DNA of 64,000 nucleotides from contig CAXFZM010000074.1 in NCBI GenBank assembly GCA_964007475.1, forward strand, positions 62,001 to 126,000, read 5' to 3'. The notes under the pieces were generated by a model. It ran no database searches. It was not told where the DNA came from and saw nothing but the letters and a program-made list of their open reading frames with translations. A program made the translations under genes and the position numbers. Shown here piece by piece: positions 9,947 to 20,034 of the stretch; position 1 is the stretch's first letter, and every line of letters begins with the position of its first letter. Source of the DNA: Hybos culiciformis (Eukaryota; Arthropoda; Insecta; Diptera; Hybotidae).

Positions 9947-12900
9947 ATGCTTGATTTAATTTTGGAAAATAGTGATCTTATTGGCGAAAACCCCTCCACT
10001 AACCAAGTAATTATTAATTCTATTGATTTTTGTAATAATATTATTTTATCAGATAATTCTTTTTTTATTATACACCAAAATATTAGAAGCCTACGTAAAA
10101 ATTTTGATTCCTTTGTTGCTCATCTGTGTATTTTTGAGAGGCTGCCTGATTTGATTTTTGTTTCCGAAATTTGGATTTTTGATTCCGAAATCAATGATTA
10201 TTTCATTCCTGGCTACAAATTCTTTGCTAACACAAATGAAACTTTTGCCTCAGGAGGTGTGGGTGTTTTTGTTAAGTGTGAAATTAACTGTCAGGTTGCT
10301 AATTTTGTGTTCACTTCCGCTGATGTTATGAAAGTCTCTTGCAAGTTTAACAATGACCAGTTTTGTTTTGTTTTTGTATATAGACTTCACTGTTTTAATG
10401 TTGGAGTTTTTCTCGATGAGTTCGAAGCCTATTTGAAATCTGAATCTAATCCCAATCTTACAATTTTGGGTGATTTTAACATCAACTTATTGAATACCAA
10501 CACAAATGTAGATGCTTACTCTAATATTTTGGCTGAGCATGGTCTTGTTTCTTTTTTAGAGGTCTCTACACGCCCCTGTTCTGGCGCTTGTTTAGATCAT
10601 ATAATGGGACGTTTCACTCGACTTTCAGCTGATTTGTGCAAGGTTATTAATTTTGATCTGAGAATAACAGATCATTGTTTGACTGGAATTGTGCTTAATG
10701 GGTTAAACTCTGTCTCCTCTATTGAAGGTTTTCCTTTTCCTGATAGAACTATAACAAATTATGATCTCCTAAATAATGCTTTGAGATTTGAATTCTGGGA
10801 GGATGTTTATGCTGAGGATAACATTTCGTCAGCTTTTGCGATCTTTCTAAGAAAGCTAAAATCCCACATAGACAACTGTAGTTACAGAGCTCGCCCAATT
10901 TCAACGGAAAAGAGGCTTAAACCGTGGTTGAGTTGGAGTCTTCTTCAGAAAATTAGGAAAAAAAACAAACTTCGATTAAAGTGTATCAGACATCCTCTAA
11001 ATTCCAGATTAAAAAATCATTACACTAAGTTATGTAGAGAACTGCGGAGAGAGATTTCTCATTGTCGTGATTCTTATTTTGTTAATGAACTGGACAAGAA
11101 CAGAGGCAATATTAAAAAGGAATGGAGGGTCGTTAACAACATTTTAAATAGGTCGCCTGCAGCCAATAAACCTATTACTTTAAATATCAATAACCTTACT
11201 ATCCGGGATCCGGCTCAGGTGGTTGACGAATTTAACAAACATTTCGCTTTATCTGCTGAGGCTCTGCAACCAGCTAATCAATCTTGGCCTTGTAACTGTT
11301 CTAATCACTTGGATGTTGCGGATGATCCAAATCAGTGTCGTAGTTTTGTTTTTGACGAGATTGCTTCCTCAGAAATTTTAAACATTATCAGGTCACTGGA
11401 TAATTCAAATTCTTGTGGCAGTGACGAGATTCCTAGCAAGTTGTTAAGAGGATTGGTCTTAATATAGCTGATGTGCTGGCAGATATCTTTAACAGAAGTA
11501 TAGTACTGGGAGTCTTCCCAGATGATCTTAAATGTACACTTGTCTGTTTAAAAAAGGTGACTCAACTGATGTCAAGAACTACAGGCCGATCTCTCTCTTA
11601 TCCTCGATTTCAAAGATTTTTGAAAAGGTTGTCAAGTCCCGAATGTTGAAATTTTTAAAAAGTACTAATTTTCTCACTGAAAAACAATTCGGTTTTCTAG
11701 CTAAATTGTCTACTGAAGATGCTCTGTTAGATTTTTGTTCGAATTTGTTCAACGGACTTGATAAAAAAATGTGCTGCGCTGGGCTTTTCGTGGACATTAC
11801 AAAGGCTTTCGATATGGTTAGCCACGATATTCTGCTTGACAAACTTTACAATGCTTTACAAGGTTTTATTTTTGATTGGTTTAAGTCATACTTGCAGAAA
11901 AGGACTCAAAAGGTCAAAATTGGTTCTTGTCTCAGTGGTTCGAGCTGTATTTCACTTGGTGTGCCTCAGGGCTCGGTTCTTGGTCCTATTCTTTTTTTAG
12001 TGTATATTAACTCTTTATTCAAACAGAAATTTAAGTGTAACTTAACTGCTTTCGCTGATGATGTTGGCTGTGCTTACTCTTGTAGTAGTCCGCTGAATTT
12101 AATTGCTGATATTAATCATGATTTGTTTATTTTTAGGAATTGGTTTGCCAGTCATAAACTGATTGTCAGCAGCAAAACTAAGATTATGTTCTTTAATCTT
12201 GCCCATCAGACACAGACGCCGAAGGATGCTGATCTAGTGTTCCATGCTCATGATTGTAAAAGATTTCTACTTCATTGTAATGCGTGTGGTTCCCTGGCTT
12301 TTGAGGGAAGTTCCAGGTGCAGCTCTGGCTGCTTTAAAATTGAATGCGTTGATCATTTTAGATATTTGGGCCTAACTATTGATTCAAGATTGAGCTGGTT
12401 GGACCATATTCGTTCTCTGAAGCAATATTTGCGTCATACGTTGCGTTCCTTTCATCGCTTGAAAAGCATTTGTTCTGCGAAAGTATTGAAAATGCTGTAT
12501 TTCGGTCTATTTCATTCAAAGTTGCTTTATGGTTTGTGTGTCTGGGGGGGAGTCTATCAGTACAGAGTAAAAGCGTTACTGATTCTTCAAAAGAGCGCGA
12601 TTAAAAAATTTGTAATAGAGGCAGAATATGTCATACTATTGATCTATTTAGAAGTTTAAATATTCTTCCGTTGCGGCACTTATATTTTTTTAAAGTTCTA
12701 AAAACGTTTTACTTAAAAAGTAGACATTTAATTTTTAATGTGAACCATCTTATCAACCTTAGGTCAGCTCAGGGGTTTTTTGTTAATGTTGTACCCTTCC
12801 GTACCACTTTTTTGAAAAATTTTTATACTATTGTTTCTTGTAGATTGTTTAATTTGCTTCCTCTCTCCTTAAGGCGTACGAGATTTTTTACTCCGTGTTT

Positions 12901-12976
12901 CGCAATTCAAATTAAGGCGTGGCTTCTCAATTTTACTTTTGATGATATCGAAAGTCTTTTAAATGTTGTTATTTGA
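9947..12976 (+). pseudogene. LINE ORF2: endonuclease and reverse transcriptase, three frameshifts
   Basis: Three open segments make up one ORF2. 9947-11467 holds the AP-type endonuclease (IHQNIRSLRKN, LIFVSEIW, GGVGVFVK, ILGDFNINLL, LDHIMGR, ITDHCLT) and the start of RT (SNSCGSDEIPSKLL). A one-base loss near 11445 moves the reading to an intermediate frame (LNIADVLADIFNRSI), and a second shift near 11540 leads to 11532-12659 with [49 protein letters not shown] and the catalytic FADD. A third shift in the A-run near 12605 leads to 12671-12976, the C-terminal region ending at TGA. All RT core motifs are still recognisable, so decay is recent relative to protein divergence. Confidence 0.9.
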
Positions 12977-13440
12977 TTCTTTATTAGAATGATATTATAC
13001 TGGGTTTATAATATACTTGAAAGTTGTAATTTTATGGCTAGGCACGTAGTTTTATTTTAGTTTATTTTATTTTTTTTTTTGAATATTGCCCCACAATATT
13101 CATATTATTCATAATATTCATATTATTCATATTGTATTCTTTTATATTCATATTATTTTTAAATAATTTTCATTTGATTTAATTTTGTAATTATATTATT
13201 TTTTATAGTAACGTTATTGTTATCCTTAATTATTAGTATCTAAATATTTTTTTTTTTTGACATCTAACACATTCTTTCAGAATATCAGATGTCAGGAACT
13301 ATTCTCTTTTACATTTGATAATATATATAAGTAATCCTTTTCGAATAAGTTTGAATTGTTTTTTGTTGAATTATTATTATTATTTTTTTATAAGATTTTG
13401 TTAATTTACATGAGAGAATAAAGATTATATATCTATTATA
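12977..13440 (+). other. LINE 3' UTR
   Basis: A/T-rich sequence with ATTCATATTATTCATA repeats and, near 13258-13290, a short hairpin (GACATCTAACAC / TATCAGATGTC). It ends in a tail of TATATCTATTATATATCTAAT. No gene is seen. Confidence 0.6.
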
Positions 13441-13457
13441 TATCTAATAAAAACTTA

Positions 13458-13520
13458 CCCGGAGGCCGGAACATCCCTGCTGGGACCACCAATCCACAGA
13501 CAACACCAACACACAGCATC
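13458..13520 (-). other. Possible isolated exon between AG and GT
   Basis: On the minus strand a T-rich tract and CAG (13521-13523) precede a 63-base segment of normal base composition that ends at a perfect GTAAGT donor. It has open frames, for example MLCVGVVCGLVVPAGMFRPP. I do not recognise it. The LINE tail begins just inside the putative intron. Confidence 0.3.
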
Positions 13521-13879
13521 TGAAAAAAAAAAAAAAAAAAAAAATATTAATAAAATAAAATAGTAAACAAATTCATACTTCCTTCAAAATTCCGCCAAAA
13601 TTTTCTATAAACAACAAAATGACTTAACTGCGCGCTCCTAAAATGCTCCAAAATTAATTTTGCTTCTCAATCCTGCAAGCCCACCGAACTTCAATCCTTC
13701 CTAAAAATAAAAGAAAAAAATAATAATTTTTTTTTTATGCTCAAACTTATTGACTGTTTTTTCTTCTTTTTTTTTCCTTGGTTTGTTTCACAAAAACGCA
13801 ACCCTTAAAAAAAAAATACAAGAGTTCGAATAATATGAATCTCACAACACTCCTCTCAGTTCAGACAGAATTAATATTA

Positions 13880-14198
13880 TTTAATATAATATATATGTAC
13901 TTACAATGTTCAGCAAAGCCAACCGACCCGCGGAGCCCCACGCCACGCACTTGCACGTAGTTCCCACTACGAAGCTGCAGTTTAATGTATTTAATATAAT
14001 ATATATGCACTTACAATGTTCAGCAAAGCCAACCGACCCGCGGAGCCCCACGCCACGCACTTGCACGTAGTTCCCACTACGAAGCTGCAGTTTAATGTAT
14101 TTAATATGCACTTACAATGTTCAGCAAAGCCAACAGACCCGCGGAGCCCCACGCCACTCATTTGCACGTAGTTCCCACTACGAAGCTGCACTTTTATG
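13880..14198 (-). repeat. Tandem partial H15 (family C) exon ends, about 110-bp units
   Basis: Three head-to-tail units begin with the donor ACTTACAATGTTCAGCAAAG (plus strand), at about 13902, 14016 and 14110. Each carries only the last 25-28 codons of the winged-helix exon (LRSGNYVQVRGVGLRGSVGF). The first two units are joined through TTTAATGTATTTAATAT. Only the third continues into a full exon. Confidence 0.8.
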
Positions 14199-14350
14199 TA
14201 AATTCCGATTTCTCAGTTGTAGCGAGAACTACGTACGTCGATCCCGTGGTGCTGCTCGAGATAATTTTTTATCGCCCGGAACGAGATTGCTACACCGTTA
14301 GCAGAACAAATTGCTGCATCCACCATTCTTTCAATTTGTTGTTGTTCCAT
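14116..14350 (-). pseudogene. H15 (family C) winged-helix exon, with stop
   Basis: From ATG 14350 the exon reads MEQQQIERMVDAAICSANG, VAISFRAIKNYLEQHHGIDV and RSSRYN, then hits TGA where sister copies have H-Q-E-I-G-D. The distal half (LRSGNYVQ) is intact, ending at GTAAGT. The stop results from a single substitution within the conserved tract, so this exon is dead in this form. Confidence 0.75.
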
Positions 14351-14392
14351 TGCTAAAATGAAATGTATTTAATATAATATATTTGTACTTAC

Positions 14393-14627
14393 AATGTTAC
14401 GAAAAGCCAACCGACCCGCGGAGCCCCACTCCACGCACTTGCACGTAGTTCCCACTACGCAGCTGCATTTTTATGTAATCACCGATTTCTTGGTGGTAGC
14501 GGGAACTACGTACGTCGATCCCGTGGTGCTGCTCGAGATAATTTTTTATCGCCCGGAACGAGATTGCTGCACCGTTAGCAGAATAAATTGCTGCATCCAC
14601 CATTCTTTCAATTTGTTGTTGTTCCAT
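14393..14627 (-). CDS. H15 (family C) winged-helix exon 1
   Basis: This is an uninterrupted exon from ATG 14627 to a GTAAGT donor. Helix 1 is IERMVDAAIYSANGAAISFR, helix 2 AIKNYLEQHHGID, helix 3 SRYHQEIGDYIKMQL, and the wing is RSGNYVQVRGVGLRGSVGF. The pattern fits the linker-histone globular domain (SSRQAIKKYI, then L-x-x-x-x-K-x-L-x-x-G-x-L-x-Q-x-K-G-x-G-A-S-G-S). Next to the wing, R-G-V-G-L-R-G-S replaces the K-G-T-G-A-S-G-S of classical H1. No second exon is recognisable downstream before the next unit, so the exon is either stranded or served by a distant exon. Confidence 0.7.
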
Positions 14628-14669
14628 TGCTAAAATAAAATATATTTAATATAATATATATGTACTTAC

Positions 14670-14904
14670 AATGTTCCGCAAAGCCAACCTACCCACGGAG
14701 CCCCACTCCACGCACTTGCACGTAGTTCCCACTACGCAGCTGCATTTTTATATAATCACCGATTTCTTGGTGGTAGCGGGAACTACGTACGCCGATCCCG
14801 TGGTGCTGCTCGAGATAATTTTTTATCGCCCGGAACGAGATTGCTGCACCGTTAGCAGAATAAATTGCTGCATCCACCATTCTTTCAATTTGTTGTTGTT
14901 CCAT
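14670..14904 (-). CDS. H15 (family C) winged-helix exon 1
   Basis: A near-identical tandem neighbour of the 14393-14627 exon (unit period 277 bases). It reads MEQQQIERMVDAAIYSANG with HHGIGV in place of HHGIDV, and ends YVQVRGVGLRG followed by a Gly-to-Trp change (GSV replaced by WVG), then the GTAAGT donor. The frame is open throughout. The upstream acceptor is TTTTATTTTAG next to the ATG. Confidence 0.7.
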
Positions 14905-14946
14905 TGCTAAAATAAAATGTATTTAATATAATAAATATGTACTTAC

Positions 14947-15175
14947 AATGTTCCGCAAAGCCAACCGACCCCCGGAGCCCCACTCCACGCACTTGCACGT
15001 AGTTCCCACTACGCAGCTGCATTTTTATATAATCACCGATTTCTTGGTGGTAGCGGGAACTACGTACGCCGAAGTGCTGCTCCACATATTTTTCTATGGC
15101 CCGGAATGACATTGCTGCACCGTTTGTGGAAAAAATGGCCGCATCCACCATTGTTGATATTTGTTGTTGTTCCAT
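14947..15175 (-). CDS. H15 (family C) winged-helix exon 1
   Basis: Third tandem copy. It starts MEQQQISTMVDAAIFSTNG and has EKYVEQHFGVRSSRYHQEIG, so it links the MEQQQ type to the MEINR type found at 19, 29, 37 and 41 kb. It is open to its GTAAGT donor. The exon is three codons shorter in the helix 2-3 loop than its neighbours (QHFGV against QHHGIDV). Confidence 0.7.
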
Positions 15176-15307
15176 TGCTAAAATAAAATAAATATGCAAA
15201 CGAATAGAATATAAAATTCAATTTTTTTTTTGTTTTTTGATTTTTAATTAAAAAAAAAAACCTCAAAAACTTCAAGATATTTTCATCTGCTGAAAATTTG
15301 CACTTAC

Positions 15308-15543
15308 AATTTGGATTCATTTTGAACGATCCAGACGAACCACCTTTGCCCCTTTTCTGGATATATTTTCCCCTAGCCACCGTTTCTTTAATGTATACGT
15401 TGATTTCTTTTTTGAACTTGTTTGGATCAATATTAAAAACATTTTTTATATAATTCCTGATGTCTTTCTTGCTTGATTCGATCTGTTTCTGGACTGCGAT
15501 GACCGGTTTATCAACCAAAAGTCATATTGGTTGAGAATCCATT
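15308..15543 (-). pseudogene. H15 winged-helix exon, divergent, with early stop
   Basis: The winged helix is complete: LVDKPVIAVQKQIESSKKDI, RNYIKNVFNIDPNKFKKEIN, VYIKETVARGKYIQKRGKGG, SSGSFKMNPN, ending at GTAAGT. This copy is closest to a classical H1 globular domain in the wing (KRGKGGSSGSFKM). The upstream ATG (MDSQPI) is in the same frame but is followed by TGA after six codons. Either translation starts elsewhere or the exon is dead. It lies about 80 bases from the donor of the kinesin-14 fragment, separated by an intron-like stretch. Confidence 0.65.
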
Positions 15544-15621
15544 TTAAAAAATGTAAAACTAAAAAGAAAATATAAATAATTAAAAAGGCCCAGCTTTCCG
15601 AGCCACATAATTTGCACTTAC

Positions 15622-16060
15622 AAAAAGAGCTTTGAGTCTCTAAAAGGTATATACTTAGACTTTTTTGACAATGCACAAATCACGTTTTTGAGTGCACTCA
15701 ACGAGCGGTTTATGTGCGCGGTTTCTTTTACCGTCGTTGAGGTCTTTGTACTTTCGGAACCTGCCAGGTCAATTAAGTTGACAGTTCCTACTTCTTTTTT
15801 ATGGTCGAAGTGGGACCCTCTGAACTCAAATTTAGTTATCGCATGCGACCGTGATGAATTTTGGTTATTTGTTGTCACTGTTGTCGCGCCACCTTTGTTT
15901 TCAGTATCAACCTGTTCAACTCGTCAGGTGATCCCATTTCGATTTCTAACAGATTTGGTATTACTATTTCGTTTTTGTCTTTTAATTTTATGTCTAATTT
16001 TAATCTATCAGCTCCTAGCAAATCATAACAGCATAACAAATCATAAAATGTGAACCCCAA
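15622..16060 (-). pseudogene. Kinesin-14 (Ncd-like) motor domain fragment
   Basis: Two frames together give the C-terminal half of a kinesin motor: YDLLGADRLKLDIKLKDKNE and IVIPNLLEIEMG, then NNQNSSRSHAITKFEFRG (switch I), VGTVNLIDLAGSES (switch II), TAHINRSLSALKNVICAL and IPFRDSKLF. N-x-x-S-S-R-S-H, D-L-A-G-S-E and H-I-N-R-S-L are kinesin hallmarks; the sequence is most like minus-end-directed kinesin-14 (Drosophila ncd). A one-base loss near 15888 breaks the frame between the halves. The exon stops at a perfect GTAAGT donor after SKLF. P-loop exons are not seen, so this is a displaced gene fragment. Confidence 0.9.
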
Positions 16061-16639
16061 GTCGTAGAATCTTCAAATTTAGCTTAAATTAAAGCTTATG
16101 AAATTCCGCTTCTTTTAGCATTTAAAGATTTAAAAAAAAAATATGACGAGCTTCAGAAGTTATAGGCAGACAAATAGAATATTTTTTTTTTGTTTACAGA
16201 CAAATAGAATATTTAATTTTTTTTTTTTAATTGAAATCAAATTAAATGAAAAAAAACTCTTAATTTGCTCTCAGGGAATTTATGTTTTGTGACTAAATCA
16301 AAAAACATTATGATGATAATAATAGCAGCACCACAGTCACCTCAAGGAATTTTCAACTCTCTATTTTATTATTTTCTTAAATTTCTTGTCTAACTATTAA
16401 TTAAAAAAATTTTTGTTTTTAATTAGATTTTCGCTTTGAAATTAAATTCCTTTTGTTTGTGTTCATCAAAATTATTGCTTCTTTGATTCAAACTAAATAT
16501 TCAAGCTGAACTAAAATTGTATTAAGGAAATATGGGATGTTAGATCTCTGGATTTTGGGACAAGCGTACCACTTAACTTTAACTTTTAAACAGACAGACA
16601 GACTAACAAGCAAACAAAAACAGAAATATCCAAACTTAC
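16061..16639. other. Intergenic or intronic A/T-rich stretch
   Basis: No gene is seen. It contains a tandemly repeated CAGACAAATAGAATATTT near 16165-16215 and a copy-like ACAGACAGACAGACTAAC stretch near 16592. Confidence 0.5.
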
Positions 16640-16865
16640 CCCTTTTTTGTAAATCATCACGCGTTATCCGGCCAGCAAAATTATTGCTGCTTGGTGCTGG
16701 TGGTAATGTTAAATGTGCCGGTGTTGCACCACTCGGATGCCATGCCCATCCACCTGATTGTCCTTTAAACATTCTTAATTTATCATAAACCGATTCACTT
16801 TGTTGTTGTGCCTGTTGTTCCTTCTGGGATGCTAAATTTCTGAGTACCCGATTTATTGACGAAAC
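16640..16865 (-). CDS. toy: Pax6/twin-of-eyeless exon (end of paired domain and linker)
   Basis: Between a CAG acceptor (16866-16868) and a GTAAGT donor the 226-base exon is open and reads [18 protein letters not shown], then [20 protein letters not shown] and [29 protein letters not shown] is the C-terminal end of a Pax paired domain. The following [12 protein letters not shown]-x-KLRMF-x-GQ-x-GGWAW and HLTLPPA match my recollection of Drosophila twin of eyeless rather than eyeless. The normal role is a transcription factor in eye specification. No homeodomain exon is visible, so this is either one exon of a gene with very long introns or a captured fragment. Confidence 0.85.
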
Positions 16866-17208
16866 CTGCCGGCGAGATTTGTAATTTGCGGAAAAATTTA
16901 ATATTAATTTTTTTTTTAGTAGTAGTAGTAGTAAAGAAAGAAAGTCTCGAATGTCTTGATTCGAATGTCTACGATTCGGCTTTGGTTATAAATCTGAAAG
17001 TCAAGAAGTAGAAGAAGGAAGGCCTTCGTTGACTGTGCCAGTCAAAATGGGAAAGGCAGGAACCCAACGGTTATAAAATTAAATTTAGTTAATTCTTTTT
17101 TTTTTGTTAAAGAGTTATCGTGGCAGCAGCAGACATTTACTTTTTATTCATTTGATGAAGATAACCATCTTTTTTTTTTTTTGTTTTTTTGTTAAAGGTA
17201 AATATTAG

Positions 17209-17430
17209 TTATTTACATAAATTGTCGCTATCGTTGCTATCGTCAAGAAGAATAACTGGCCGGGCCACCGCTTGCCTTAAATACGTGTTGATTTCTTTTT
17301 TATATTTTTTTATGTCCATATTTAATGTGTTCTTTAAATATTCGCGGATATCCTTCTTGCTTGCTCCGATGGTCTCCCTTACCGCAATCACTGCTTGGTC
17401 CACTAGGGCCCCTATTTTCGCTGCATTCAT
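17209..17430 (-). pseudogene. H15 (family A) exon, wing replaced
   Basis: ATG 17430 opens MNAAKIGALVDQAVIAVRET and IGASKKDIREYLKNTLNMD, then IKKYKKEINTYLRQAVAR. The frame then leaves the family consensus (G-H-L-L-Q-R-N-G-T-G-S-C-G-Y-F) for VILLDDSNDSDNLCK and stops. The recognition helices remain but the beta-wing has been lost through fusion with unrelated A/T-rich DNA. Confidence 0.75.
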
Positions 17431-17631
17431 TTTTTAAAACTGTTTATTTTTAGTTCAAAAAATTATCAAATCGATAATTTTTGATAATTTCTAGATTTTT
17501 GTTTAAACTTACTCTACCATATCTTCTTTTAAAAATTAGGCAGTAGATTAAAAAAAAAAAGCAGTAGATCTACTGCTAAAGCAGTAGAACGACAGCACTG
17601 GTTCTGAGTGGCTCACATAAATTGCACTTAC

Positions 17632-17890
17632 AGTTCGGTGCCATCAGGAAATATCCACATGACCCGGAGCCATTCCTTTGGATAAGATGGCCCCGGGCCA
17701 CCGCTTGCCTTAAGTACGTGTTGATGTCTTTTTTGTACTTTTTTATATCGACATCTCTTTTGTACCTAACGGTGTCGATATTCTGCACCGTCCTCATATG
17801 CAGCAGTATGTCTTTTTTACTGGCACCGATCCTTTTCCTCACGGCCACGATCGCCTCATCTACAACAGCCCCTAATTGTGCTGGATTCAT
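17632..17890 (-). CDS. H15 (family A) winged-helix exon 1 with internal duplication
   Basis: The exon runs from ATG 17890 (acceptor TTTTTAG just upstream) to the GTAAGT donor at 17626-17631. It reads MNPAQLGAVVDEAIVAVRKR, IGASKKDILLHMRTVQNIDT, VRYKRDVDIKKYKKDINTYL, RQAVARGHLIQRNGSGSCGY. Compared with sisters it has about eight extra codons (T-V-R-Y-K-R-D-V-D) between helices 2 and 3: a small in-frame duplication of the I-D-x-x-K-Y-K segment. The frame is open and ends in phase 1 like the other exons. Confidence 0.75.
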
Positions 17891-17964
17891 TCTAAAAAGA
17901 AAATATAAATAATAGTTTAAAAAAGTTTACTTGTTTTTCATTATGTTTTTTTTTTTTTTTTTAC

Positions 17965-18039
17965 CTGGGATAGGTTCTTCCTCATCATCATCCCTTATTT
18001 GGTTGAGATCCAGCAGGGATCCACTTCGCCGTGACGCAA
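17965..18039 (-). CDS. H15 (family A) exon 2, acidic tail
   Basis: A 75-base exon between CTTTTTCAG and GTAAAAAA. Entered in phase 1 it reads ASRRSGSLLDLNQIRDDDEE then EPIPG, leaving in phase 1. It lies 120 bases downstream, on the minus strand, of the truncated exon 1 at 18161-18253, and 75 bases upstream of the 17632-17890 exon, so one gene unit follows the other. Confidence 0.65.
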
Positions 18040-18160
18040 CTGAAAAAGAAAAAGAAATTAAAAAAAAGGGGGGTAGATTAGAAAAAAAAGCAGTAGATCT
18101 ACTGCTAAAGCAGTAGAACGACAGCACTGGTTCTGAGTGGTTCACATAAATTGCACTTAC

Positions 18161-18253
18161 AGTTCGGTGCCATCAGGAAATATCCACATGACCCGGAGCC
18201 ATTGCTTTGGATAAGTTTGCTCCGGGCCACCGCTTGCCTTAAATACGTGTTGA
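18161..18253 (-). pseudogene. H15 (family A) exon 1, 3' half only
   Basis: Only the last 31 codons remain (the wing, with NGSGSCGYFLMAP), ending in GTAAGT at 18155-18160. The 5' half is replaced by unrelated A/T-rich sequence from 18254. Confidence 0.75.
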
Positions 18254-18259
18254 ATTATG

Positions 18260-18830
18260 ATTGCTTTTCGAGCGAGTTGATTTTTTTTTTGCCTAACTCA
18301 GCTTTAAGAAATATAATAATCAGCACTTTCAAGTTCTTATTAATTATTTCATAATTTCATGTTTATATTTTGTTGTTGCAAATAACGTAGCTCGTCAGGG
18401 GCAGTTCAAGACTATTAAATTTATATATATGATTCGTCCAAAAATTGCAAAGCAAATATAATGACAGTTTAATTTAAATACATAAATACATAAAAATAAA
18501 ATAGAAAAATAGAAATTAAACAAAAAAAAAAAAAAACATTAAATGATATAATGACAGTTTAATTTAATAATTGTGAGTTTATTGTGAGGGATTTAATAAA
18601 TTACATTGCTATCGAAAAAAATATAAAAAATATAAAAAAATAAATGGTTTACAAGAGAATTAAAAAATTCTAAAAGAACAAAAACATAATCAATACTTAA
18701 AAGCTATATGGTCTCATAACATTGAAGAATGGGACTTATATAAAATTATACGTAAAGATACAAAAATAAAATTAATTATTCACAAAATAAATACATATAA
18801 AATAAAATATAAAAATTAAAAAATTTTTTT
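18260..18830. other. A/T-rich stretch without genes
   Basis: No reading frame or repeat family recognised apart from a repeated ATAATGACAGTTTAATTTAA (about 18458 and 18546). Confidence 0.5.
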
Positions 18831-18833
18831 TCC

Positions 18834-19223
18834 TTATAAAGGCCCATGCCGCTCTTCATAAAATTTTATTAAATCTTTGACAATTCTTAGAAGTTTGAAA
18901 TATTCCGCTTTATAATCGATGGTAGCTTCGGACAGCGATTTGCTTCGCCGTCTGCTGGCGCGGGCCGAATCTGTGCCTGGTGGCAATTCAAATGGTTTAT
19001 AATGTTCGGCAAATGTGACGCTCCCCCGGAGCCCCACGCCACTCAGTTGCACGTAGTTCCCACTACGCAGCTGCTCTTTTATGTAATTACCGATTTCTTG
19101 GTGGTAGCGGGAACTACGTACGTCGAAGTGCTGCTCCACATATTTCTTTATGGCCCGGAATGATATTGCACCGTTTGCGGAAAAAATTGCTTCATCCACC
19201 ATTCTATTAATTTCCATTATCAA
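18834..19223 (-). CDS. Intact intronless H15 linker-histone-like protein, 129 aa
   Basis: This is the only complete copy in the window. ATG 19223 (MIMEINRMVDEA; the ATG two codons later is also possible) opens a winged helix: helix 1 to about residue 20, SFRAIKKYVEQHFDV, SSRYHQEIGNYIKEQLRSGN, wing YVQLSGVGLRGSVTF. This joins directly to a linker (FELPPGTDSARA), a basic Ser tail SRRRSKSLSE and a C-terminal helix IDYKAEYFKLLRIVKDLIKF ending ERHGPL. In multi-exon sisters GAACATT is followed by GTAAGT; here it is followed by the exon-3-like sequence, so the intron and the 54-nt exon 2 are missing. Upstream, homology to sister exons starts at their acceptor. Likely a chromatin protein; by structure a retroposed copy. 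Confidence 0.8.
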   Translation of the reverse strand: MIMEINRMVDEAIFSANGAISFRAIKKYVEQHFDVRSSRYHQEIGNYIKEQLRSGNYVQLSGVGLRGSVTFAEHYKPFELPPGTDSARASRRRSKSLSEATIDYKAEYFKLLRIVKDLIKFYEERHGPL

Positions 19224-19229
19224 TTACTT

Positions 19230-19870
19230 TTGGTTTAACTTCAAAAATTTTTGTACGAAAAAAAGAAAAAAATTATAAAAAAAAATATATATATTTTTTT
19301 TTTTTTATTTAAATATAATATTTTTTTTTTTTTTATTTTTTTTTTCACTTTACTTTATTAAAAAAAAAATTTAAAATTATTTATATTACCAATTCCAATC
19401 AAATTTATTTTGACTTTTTTGAATCCTATAGCAAAATTTTTGTATGATAGATATATTAAAAAGTAAAACTATGAGCTATTTTTACTTGTTATAAAAATAT
19501 GTATATGTATAAAAATATACACAGCAAGCAGGGATTTTTTGAGGAATTTCGGGAATTTTTTTTTTTTTTGGGAAATTTCTGGGGATTTTCTCCGTGAAAC
19601 CTCTCAGTCACAGTCAATTTAATGGTTTCGTTAATTATATTTTGAATTTTCCGATTTTTTTTTTGCTCCTTGGCTGGTCGAGCGTTAATAACCCTTTTAA
19701 AATAATTTACTTTGGCGGATTTTCTGTGGATTTTCAGGGATGTTCTGGGGATTTTTTGCTTTTAATTTTTTTTTTTTTTTGTTTTAATTTTCACTTTTAC
19801 GACAAAAAAAAAGGTATATTTTTAGGTTTTTGAAAAATAGGTGAAAAACAAAGAATTTTTTTTTTTTTTT
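19230..19870. other. Low-complexity A/T-rich stretch
   Basis: Long T and AT runs. Near 19530-19760 there are repeated GGGATTTT(C) motifs (GGGAATTTTT, GGGGATTTTC, GGGATGTTCTGGGGATTTTT). No gene. Confidence 0.5.
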
Positions 19871-19873
19871 TAT

Positions 19874-19954
19874 CTGGTATTGGTTCCTCTTCCGCTTCCT
19901 CATCCTCATTAATTTGGTTGAGTTCAATGAGCGAGTCACTGCGCCGTGAAGAAA
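19874..19954 (-). pseudogene. H15 (family A) exon 2 with lost donor
   Basis: After CTTTTTCAG the exon reads SSRRSDSLIELNQINEDEEA then EEEPIP, like the 17965 exon. At the donor GT has become AT (CCAG followed by ATAAAAAA), so splicing at the usual place is not possible. Confidence 0.7.
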
Positions 19955-20034
19955 CTGAAAAAGAAAAAGAAATTCAAAAAAAAATAGCAGTAGATTAGAA
20001 AAAAAAAAAAGCAGTAGATATAAATTGCACTTAC

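Larger units (their letters stand above)
8545..13440 (+). mobile_element. Non-LTR retrotransposon (CR1/Jockey group), decayed
   Basis: A LINE with two ORFs: ORF1 (PHD-like finger, coiled coil, RNA-binding domain) and ORF2 (AP endonuclease, reverse transcriptase). It ends in an A/T-rich 3' UTR with a TATATCTAT-type tail near 13440. The 5' limit is not certain; the GC-rich repeat at 8370-8450 lies just outside. ORF1 has one nonsense codon and ORF2 three frameshifts, so this copy cannot be autonomous now. The tail abuts a possible splice donor (GTAAGT on the minus strand at 13452-13457). Confidence 0.85.
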
